Position numbers and translations under genes: made by a program. Below are positions 57,976 through 64,000 of a stretch of DNA of 64,000 nt, piece by piece. Source of the stretch: Streptomyces anulatus (lineage in GTDB: Bacteria; Actinomycetota; Actinomycetes; Streptomycetales; Streptomycetaceae). The notes below the pieces were generated by a model. The model saw only the letters and a list, made by a program, of their open reading frames with translations, was not told the origin of the DNA and did no database searches. Location of the stretch: positions 124,001 through 188,000 of the forward strand of contig NZ_BMVK01000010.1 of NCBI RefSeq assembly GCF_014650675.1, in the 5' to 3' direction. Every line of letters begins with the position of its first letter. Within the stretch, counting starts at the first letter, position 1.

Positions 57976-58493
57976 CAGGCCACCGCCCGCGTCGGCGGGA
58001 ACCACTGCATCTCGGGCAACGGCGCGGTGACCGCGTCCAGTTCGAGATAGGCCAGCTGCCGCAGGAACCGGCTGAACACCTGGGCTGCCGCCGATGAGTC
58101 GCCCAGCACCGGCCGCGCGGCGGTCATGACGGCGGTGAGGGACCGCGCGTCGGGCTCCCCGTCCGGGGTCTCCACCGCGAGATAGCGGGCGACGCGCTCC
58201 GCACCGTACTGCAGCACCGCCTCACCGACGAGCGCCTGGATGTGCTTGCAGAACATGCCGCGCGCGCCGCCGCAGGGCCGGTTGTTGTTGGTGCTGCAGG
58301 CGAACGCGTACGTCCGGGCCGCCACGGACGACACGTACACCCGGCCGATGTCCGATCCGCTGGAGACGACTCCCTGCAACCGTCCGTCGGCCAGTTCGAC
58401 GAACGGCACCTTGGCCAGCTTTCGCGGGCGCGCGGGCGGCATCACCCGCGCCGTACTCGATTTCTCCCAGACCGACAACGCGCCAACTCCCAT
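57975..58493 (-). CDS. SWIM zinc-finger protein, first gene of the operon
   Basis: A 172-residue protein with a SWIM-type zinc finger: AFACSTNNNRPCGGARGMF then CKH (Cys, Cys and Cys-x-His), as in CxCxnCxH of the SWIM family. This binds DNA or proteins. It is much shorter than the usual SWIM-family protein, with the finger around residues 65-95 and a helical C-terminus (VMTAARPVLGDSSAAAQVFSRFLRQLAYLE). Start ATG 58493. Gene order SWIM, unknown, vWA, MoxR, DUF5682 is fully overlapping except the 104-base gap before MoxR. Confidence 0.82.
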   Translation of the reverse strand: MGVGALSVWEKSSTARVMPPARPRKLAKVPFVELADGRLQGVVSSGSDIGRVYVSSVAARTYAFACSTNNNRPCGGARGMFCKHIQALVGEAVLQYGAERVARYLAVETPDGEPDARSLTAVMTAARPVLGDSSAAAQVFSRFLRQLAYLELDAVTAPLPEMQWFPPTRAVA

Positions 58494-58636
58494 GCATGCG
58501 AAAGGGGGACGTCCGCGCCGTCGCGGCGGGACAGGAACGAACTTAATCCCGACCACTGACAACGCGGTCGACAGCCCGTGACGCCCCGGCACCCGGCCCG
58601 CTCCGGCCCGCCCACGGCATCCCGTACAGGAGAGGG

Positions 58637-61600
58637 TCATGAACTCCAGGGGTGTCGCGTGAACATGTCCGGGTCGATGGTGCGGGTGAGCAGGTGCAGG
58701 GGTGCGGCGCGGATGCCGGTCGCCTCCGCCGCTTCCCAGTAGGCCAGTCCGGTGGCCGCGTCGACCGGACCGTGGACGAGCGGCACATCGGCCCCCGAGG
58801 CGTGGAGCAAGGACTCCAGCCGGCAGGACGCGATGGTGTCCGGCACCATCGGCTGTGCGAGGTATCCGGCCGCCGCGGCGGCCGGGAGCCCCTCCGCCAC
58901 CCGCCGTTCCGTGGTGCCTACGCTCAGCAGCCCGCCGCCCACGACCAGGACGTCCTTCGCCCGTTCCATCCGGCCGATGGCGCGGGACGTGTCGAAGCAG
59001 TGCGGGAACGAGTCGTCGACCACCGTCGTACCCGGCGCGAGGCGGTCGATGTCCAGGAGTGCGCCGCCCCCGCTGACCGCCGCGACGATCAGGCGGGCGT
59101 CGTACACGGCGTCGGGCAGCCCCTGGCCGGACTCGACCACCTCCACGCTCTCGACGAGGCCGCGTTCCAGGAGGTCTTCCGCCAGTTCCTTCAGCCGTGG
59201 CCCGCTGCCCGGTACGTCACAGAGCAGCAGCCGGGCCGGCGGCTGCTGGGCCCGGGTGAGCAGCAACTCCAGCGAGGAGGAGCCGATCGAGCCGAGCCCC
59301 ACGAACGCGACGGTGAGAGCGCCCAGTTGCTGCCCCGTCGCGTCGAGAGCCGCGTGCACGGTCCGGACGACGGACACGACCGTCGCCGCGTGACCGGTGG
59401 TGACGACGGGCGTGGCGGGGGCAGCGGATCCGGTGTGATCAGCAGGGCCGGTGGGCACAGTGGTGACGGCTCCGGTCGTGCCGACGGCCCGCAGGACGTC
59501 GAAGCCGTAGCCGGTGAGCGAGGGGATCATGCCCGCGAGGGACACGGCCCGCGCACCGAGCGAAGAGGCGAGCTCCACTCCCCGCGTGGTGTGCCCGAGC
59601 AGGTCGTCGCCGGGGGCGAGTTCGTCCGCGAACAGCGGGACGCACACGAAGCCCGAACGGCCCAGCGGCGTACTCAGCGTCTCCAGCAGCCGTGGCCGCC
59701 CGCCCGGAAACAACAGGGTCCGCACCTGCTCGCGCGGCAGCGCCTCCTCCGGCAGACCCGCCAGCCGGGCGAGGTCGGCCGGCGACGGCAGATAGCCGAC
59801 CAGCGCGGCATCCAACCGCTGATCGCGGCCGGGGCGGCCCGTGCCGACGGGGCGGCCGGGGCCGGGCACGGCCGAGGCCGCCGCGTGCGCCAGACCGTCG
59901 CGCACCGAGTCCGCGAACGCGGCGAGCGCCTCCGGGGCGAACGCCGACGCCGCCGCCCGGACGGTGATCCGCAGCCGCCCGCCGTCCGGACCGGCGGCGA
60001 GGAACACATCCGTACCGGACGGGGGCGGTGTGTACACGCTGTCGCCGCCCTCCCGGGTGACCGTCAGCGTCCTGCCGCTCTCCGGGCCCAGGGCGGAGAA
60101 GTCCAGATAGGTGAAGAAGAACTGCCCCGTCATGGGCAGCCCGTTGGACAACAGGGGCAGGGGCCCCTCGTAGGCCCGCGCCTCGGCGGCCTCGGCGGCG
60201 ACGCGCCGCAGATCGTCCTCGAAACCCGTGCCGTCGGAACGCCCGGACGCCGGACCCGCCGGACGCAGGGGAACCGCCGTGGCGAAGGGACCGAACACCC
60301 GGTGTGCGTCGGGCAGGGAATGGTCCCGGCCGCTCACCGCGAGACCGAGCACCAGATCCGCCCGGCCGGTGGCGGCCGCGAGCGCCCGGTAGTAGGCGGT
60401 GAGCACCGGGGCGTGGAGGGTGGATCCGGTGCGTGCGGCGAGCCTGCGCAGCGCCTCCACCTGGTCGGCTTCGACCGTGAACCCGCGGGTGTGGAAGAGC
60501 GGGTCGCCGGCGCTGCCGGGAGGCGTGCCGGTGGCGGGCGTACCGGCGGTGAGTACGGGCGGCCGGTAGGGCGCACTCAGCCGAGCCCACCGGTCCTCGC
60601 CGGCCGGGGCTCCCGGCCGAGGCGGAGCGGCCGACGTGACGGAGCCCGTCCCGCGGATGGTCCCAGGGGCGGCCCCGGGGATCGCCGCGGAGGGCGCGGT
60701 GGCCGTGTCCGCGCGCTCCGCCAGTTGGAGGGCGTGGTCGCGGAAGGTGCCGCGCAGGGGGACCGGCGCCGGTTCTTCACCGCGGGGCAGGGCGTCGTAC
60801 ACGGTCGTCAGCTCCCGCACCAGGAGCGCGGCGCTGTAGCCGTCGCCGATGATGTGGTGGGCGTGTGCCACCAGGACGTGTTCGTCGGGAGCGACCGTGA
60901 GCACCCGCAGGCGCAGCAGGGGCCAGGCCCAGGGTTCGAAACGGCGCGCACGTTCGGCGGTGATCCGCTCCTCCACCTGCCCCGGGTCGGTGAGGACCTC
61001 GAAGTCGACCGGCAGGCGCAGCGAGGCCGGAAGTTCCTGCTGGACGGCCGGGCGTGCCCCGGCGGGGAAGACGGTGCGCAGCATCGGGTGGCGCCCGACG
61101 AGCATGTCCACCGCGCTCTGGAAGCGGGCGGTGTCGAGGCGGCCCTGCAGACGCAGCCGCGTGAGCCAGGACGATGTCGCGCCCGGTGCGATGGCCTCGG
61201 CCAGCAGGAAACCCCGCTGAGTGGGTGTGAGCGGGAAGGGCGGGGGAGTGACGGCGGGATCGAGCGTCCCGGGGAGGTCGCCCACCGCATCGCGTTCCGG
61301 GGCCGACGGGTCCGCCGAGGCGTCAACGGCCTTGACGGTGGCGTCGGCGAGGCCGATTCCGGCGCCCGCCGCCGCGGCGTCCACGGCGGAGGCGAGGGCG
61401 GCGAGGGTGCGACTGCGGTAGATGACGGTCGGCCGGGGCAGCGGCCCGCCCTGCTTCTCCAGCCGGGCGAACACTTCCAGCACGAGCAGGGAGTCGCCGC
61501 CCAGAACGAAGAAGTCGTCCTCGCGGGACACGTCGTCGGCCTGGAGCAGGGCGGACCAGACGGCGGCCAGCCGGACTTCGGTGGGAGTGCGGGGCGGTGT

Positions 61601-64000
61601 ACGGACGTCGCCCGTACGCGCGCCGCTGCCGGCGTCCGTGTCCGCCCCGGACGGTTCGGTCGCTTCCCGGAGGGCCGGAAGCCCACGGCGGTCGATCTTG
61701 CCGGTGCTCGTGAGCGGCATCCTGCCGACACGGGTGATCCGGGACGGAAGCATGTACGCGGGCAGTGACTCCGCGAGATGGCGCCGGAGCGCCACGGCGT
61801 CCGCGCCGGAAGACCCGGGCCCCGGCGTCACGAAGGCGGTGAGACGTCCGTCCTCGGCGAGGACCACGGCGTGGGCGACGTCCGGATGGGTCTGGAGCAC
61901 CGCCTCGATCTCGCCCGGCTCGACCCGGTTGCCCCGGATCTTCACCTGGTCGTCCAGCCGCCCGAGGAATTCCAGGACGCCGTCCTCGGAACACCGCACC
62001 CGGTCGCCGCTGCGGTACCAACGGCGTCCGTGCCGGAGCGTGAACGCGGCCTCGGTGAGGGCCGGTTCGCCGAGGTAGCCCGGAGTCAGGCCGACTCCGG
62101 AGATGAGGAGCTCGCCGGCCTCGCCGGGCCGCCTGGGCTCCCCGTCGGGGCCGACGACCTCCACCTCCGTGCCCGAAACGGGGCGGCCGATGGGAATCCG
62201 CCGCACCTCGTCGCCGGGCCGGACCCGGATGATGTGGCAGCTCGTGTTGATGGTGGCCTCGGTCGGGCCGTACAGGTTGGCGATGTGCTGGCCGTCGCCG
62301 AAGAGGTCGAACCAGCGGCGTACATGGGCGGGTGACAGGGCCTCGCCGCCGACATGGATCCACCGGAGCGCGGACAGGTCCGGCGGTGGTGCGCCGTGCC
62401 GCACGCGTTGCTCGGAAGCGCTGAGGAGTTGTTCCCAGAGCGTGGGAACGGAGCTCCAGACGGTGATGCGGCCGCGTTCGACCTGGGACAGCAGCCGGTC
62501 GGGATCGCGCAGCAGGTCCCAGGCCACGGTGACCACGGTGGCGCCGACGAGCAGGGGGGCGAGGAGCTGGCGGACGGAGGCGTCGAAGCAGGGCGACGCG
62601 GTCTGGGCGAGCCGGTCGTGCTCGTCGTATCCGAAGGTGTCGATCGCCCAGTCGAGGTAGTTCTCCATCGACCGGTGGGTGATGGGGACGGCCTTGGGCC
62701 GGCCGGTGGATCCGGAAGTGAAGATCACATAGGCGACGTCGTCGGCGTCGACCGGGCCGTCGGGTGCGGGGATCGCGTCCGGGGACCGGACGGAACCGGC
62801 GGCGACACGGTCCGGGCCCGCGGCGGGCCCCGGAATCGCACTCCGGGAGGGCGGCGCCGAACCGTCGACGGAGACCAGGGCGACGTCGCCGAGCGCTTCT
62901 CCCACCGCCCGGGTGGCGGCGTGGCAGAGCACCGTACGGGCTCCCGAGCGCGTGAGCTGGTCCGTCAGCCGCGCGGTCGGGTGGCCGGCGTCCAGCGGAA
63001 CCCAGCCCGCCCCGGCGCGCAGGGCCGCGACGACCGAGACGACGGTGTCGGCGCCGGGTTCGGTGAGAAGCCCGACGAGGCTTCCCGGGGTGATGCCGCG
63101 GGCCAGGAGAGAGGTCGCGAGGGCGTGGGAGGCACGGTCGAGTTCGGCGTACGTCAGGGTGGCGGCGCCGGTGTCGACGGCGACCGCGTCCGGGGCGGCC
63201 CGGAACCGCTCGACCAGTCGACGCACGATCGTGGCGGACCGGGATGGGGATCCGGATGGGGATCGGGATGTGGATCCCTGGAACCCCGCGCAGGTCGACC
63301 CGGTGTCCTGGCTCGGCCTGGACTCCGTGACCACCGGTGCGGCGGCACCGGGCCCACTCCGGACGACGGTCCCGGCAGCGGAACGCTGCCGATCCGGCCC
63401 GCCGGGCCGGGTCCGGGCCCCGGGAACATCCGGGACGCCGGACCGAGCCTCGACGAGCGCGGCCAACTCGTCGTGGAAGTCCCGGTCCAGGCGGGCCACC
63501 GTCGCCGGTTCGAAGAGCCGGGCGGGGAAGTTCCACGAGAAGCGCAGCACCGCCTCGTCCTGCCAGCACAGCAGGCTCAGGCGGGTCGCGGCGGTGGCGG
63601 TGCCGGCAGCGGTCGGCCGCACGCTCACCGGACAACGCCCGTCGAGAGCGGCGGGGAAGCGCGAGAAACTGAAGCCTGCCGGGCTCACCGTCCGGGGACC
63701 TGCCCCGGCCGGGTCCGCCGGCAGCAGCCGTGCCAGGTCCAGGCCGGTGAGGCTCGCGTGCTGCTCGCTTTCCAACCAGATCGCCGCCAGCCGCTCGGCC
63801 AGGGCCCCCAGCGACTCGTCCGGGTCCGTCCCGCACAGCAGGGGAAGGGTGTCGGCGAGCGGCCCCACGAGCCGGTCCAGGCCCGTCAGGCGGTCGTCCC
63901 GCCGGGCGCGGGCGACGTTCACCGCGATCTCCCGCTGTCCGCTCCACCGGGCCAGACAGCGCACGTGCACGGCGAGCAGCAGCTGGAACAGGCTCACCCC
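58637..64000 (-). CDS. NRPS (partial): [C]-A-T-C with acyl-ACP-reductase-like C-terminal domain
   Basis: At least 1786 residues; the N-terminus lies beyond the right edge. Order: C-terminal part of a condensation domain (to about 200), adenylation domain about 260-760 (VIFTSGSTGRPKAV, NLYGPTEATIN, YRSGDRVR, GRLDDQVKIRGNRVEPGEIE, STGKIDRRG), carrier protein about 800-870 (DDFFVLGGDSLLVLEV), a full condensation domain about 910-1360 (HAHHIIGDG), then about 1385-1786 a Rossmann-fold part: GHTTRGVELASSLGARAVSLAG, VTTGHAATVVSVVRT, VAFVGLGSIGSSSLELL, SFPHCFD. The last part resembles acyl-ACP/acyl-CoA reductases (AAR) and not the usual thioesterase or R domain. By alignment with GrsA the substrate pocket starts FDASVR, amino acid not predicted. 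Stop at 58637. Confidence 0.85.
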   Translation of the reverse strand, partial: GVSLFQLLLAVHVRCLARWSGQREIAVNVARARRDDRLTGLDRLVGPLADTLPLLCGTDPDESLGALAERLAAIWLESEQHASLTGLDLARLLPADPAGAGPRTVSPAGFSFSRFPAALDGRCPVSVRPTAAGTATAATRLSLLCWQDEAVLRFSWNFPARLFEPATVARLDRDFHDELAALVEARSGVPDVPGARTRPGGPDRQRSAAGTVVRSGPGAAAPVVTESRPSQDTGSTCAGFQGSTSRSPSGSPSRSATIVRRLVERFRAAPDAVAVDTGAATLTYAELDRASHALATSLLARGITPGSLVGLLTEPGADTVVSVVAALRAGAGWVPLDAGHPTARLTDQLTRSGARTVLCHAATRAVGEALGDVALVSVDGSAPPSRSAIPGPAAGPDRVAAGSVRSPDAIPAPDGPVDADDVAYVIFTSGSTGRPKAVPITHRSMENYLDWAIDTFGYDEHDRLAQTASPCFDASVRQLLAPLLVGATVVTVAWDLLRDPDRLLSQVERGRITVWSSVPTLWEQLLSASEQRVRHGAPPPDLSALRWIHVGGEALSPAHVRRWFDLFGDGQHIANLYGPTEATINTSCHIIRVRPGDEVRRIPIGRPVSGTEVEVVGPDGEPRRPGEAGELLISGVGLTPGYLGEPALTEAAFTLRHGRRWYRSGDRVRCSEDGVLEFLGRLDDQVKIRGNRVEPGEIEAVLQTHPDVAHAVVLAEDGRLTAFVTPGPGSSGADAVALRRHLAESLPAYMLPSRITRVGRMPLTSTGKIDRRGLPALREATEPSGADTDAGSGARTGDVRTPPRTPTEVRLAAVWSALLQADDVSREDDFFVLGGDSLLVLEVFARLEKQGGPLPRPTVIYRSRTLAALASAVDAAAAGAGIGLADATVKAVDASADPSAPERDAVGDLPGTLDPAVTPPPFPLTPTQRGFLLAEAIAPGATSSWLTRLRLQGRLDTARFQSAVDMLVGRHPMLRTVFPAGARPAVQQELPASLRLPVDFEVLTDPGQVEERITAERARRFEPWAWPLLRLRVLTVAPDEHVLVAHAHHIIGDGYSAALLVRELTTVYDALPRGEEPAPVPLRGTFRDHALQLAERADTATAPSAAIPGAAPGTIRGTGSVTSAAPPRPGAPAGEDRWARLSAPYRPPVLTAGTPATGTPPGSAGDPLFHTRGFTVEADQVEALRRLAARTGSTLHAPVLTAYYRALAAATGRADLVLGLAVSGRDHSLPDAHRVFGPFATAVPLRPAGPASGRSDGTGFEDDLRRVAAEAAEARAYEGPLPLLSNGLPMTGQFFFTYLDFSALGPESGRTLTVTREGGDSVYTPPPSGTDVFLAAGPDGGRLRITVRAAASAFAPEALAAFADSVRDGLAHAAASAVPGPGRPVGTGRPGRDQRLDAALVGYLPSPADLARLAGLPEEALPREQVRTLLFPGGRPRLLETLSTPLGRSGFVCVPLFADELAPGDDLLGHTTRGVELASSLGARAVSLAGMIPSLTGYGFDVLRAVGTTGAVTTVPTGPADHTGSAAPATPVVTTGHAATVVSVVRTVHAALDATGQQLGALTVAFVGLGSIGSSSLELLLTRAQQPPARLLLCDVPGSGPRLKELAEDLLERGLVESVEVVESGQGLPDAVYDARLIVAAVSGGGALLDIDRLAPGTTVVDDSFPHCFDTSRAIGRMERAKDVLVVGGGLLSVGTTERRVAEGLPAAAAAGYLAQPMVPDTIASCRLESLLHASGADVPLVHGPVDAATGLAYWEAAEATGIRAAPLHLLTRTIDPDMFTRHPWSS

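Noticed and set aside
58494..58636. Promoter with -35 TTGTCA and -10 TTAAGT for the SWIM operon
   Set aside because: The spacing between the two hexamers is far too short for a normal promoter.
58652..61768. 1038-codon plus-strand open frame inside the NRPS
   Set aside because: Translation is Arg/Gly/Glu-rich without fold pattern; the opposite strand carries carrier, condensation and reductase motifs.

Overview
This is a very GC-rich (about 70% or more) chromosomal segment with short intergenic gaps, GTG starts, GGAGG-type ribosome binding sites and a strong actinobacterial gene repertoire: SpoIIE-type phosphatases, a conservon-like GTPase and roadblock protein, an F420/NADP reductase-like protein, an LAETG sortase substrate, an MptB-type mannosyltransferase and an NRPS. 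The best fit is a Streptomyces or close relative. I cannot name the species.

Layout. 1-15 kb: the C-terminally truncated MgtA-type P-type ATPase and its ArsR regulator; a Ras-like GTPase and a roadblock protein on either side of a flavin-binding oxidase; small enzymes (GNAT, histidine phosphatase); a cell-wall anchored protein; a PAS-GAF-SpoIIE-HATPase regulator; a 3-hydroxyisobutyryl-CoA hydrolase-like gene; a Cys-cluster plus pentapeptide-repeat protein; SRPBCC and F420-reductase-like proteins. 15-25 kb: an orphan ctaD with a small membrane partner; a one-piece membrane sigma factor carrying an anti-sigma-like zinc motif and an external CAP domain; a MASE1/SpoIIE pair; an isolated, divergent tRNA-Trp; a polyprenol-phosphate-mannose mannosyltransferase. 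25-40 kb: an ABC-F ribosome protection factor behind a long leader, coupled to a P-loop kinase; a TsaC/YciO-type protein; paired CNNM/CorC proteins; a Spo0M-like arrestin; an HTH/DUF4180 pair; a large Cys-rich protein of unknown role; an AAC(3)-type acetyltransferase.

40.5-51 kb is a coherent carbohydrate locus: a Tat-exported family 8 polysaccharide lyase, a DeoR/LacI hybrid repressor, a binding-protein-dependent sugar ABC transporter, a hydroxyacid dehydrogenase, a SIS-domain (AgaS-like) isomerase and a class II aldolase. This is what uptake and breakdown of a uronic acid/amino-sugar polymer (hyaluronan or chondroitin type) would need. The promoters of the lyase, regulator and transporter share a short GATCGAT-centred element, which is a candidate operator.

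51-58.5 kb is the most unusual part: a tightly overlapped five-gene operon (SWIM zinc-finger protein, unknown protein, vWA protein, MoxR-type AAA+ ATPase, DUF5682 protein) ending in a strong hairpin. It looks like a dedicated AAA+/vWA machine with three accessory factors of unknown purpose. Upstream of it, running off the right edge, is an NRPS (C-A-T-C) whose C-terminus is a Rossmann-fold reductase resembling acyl-ACP reductases rather than a thioesterase or an ordinary reductase domain.

No CRISPR array, rRNA operon, prophage or insertion sequence was seen.
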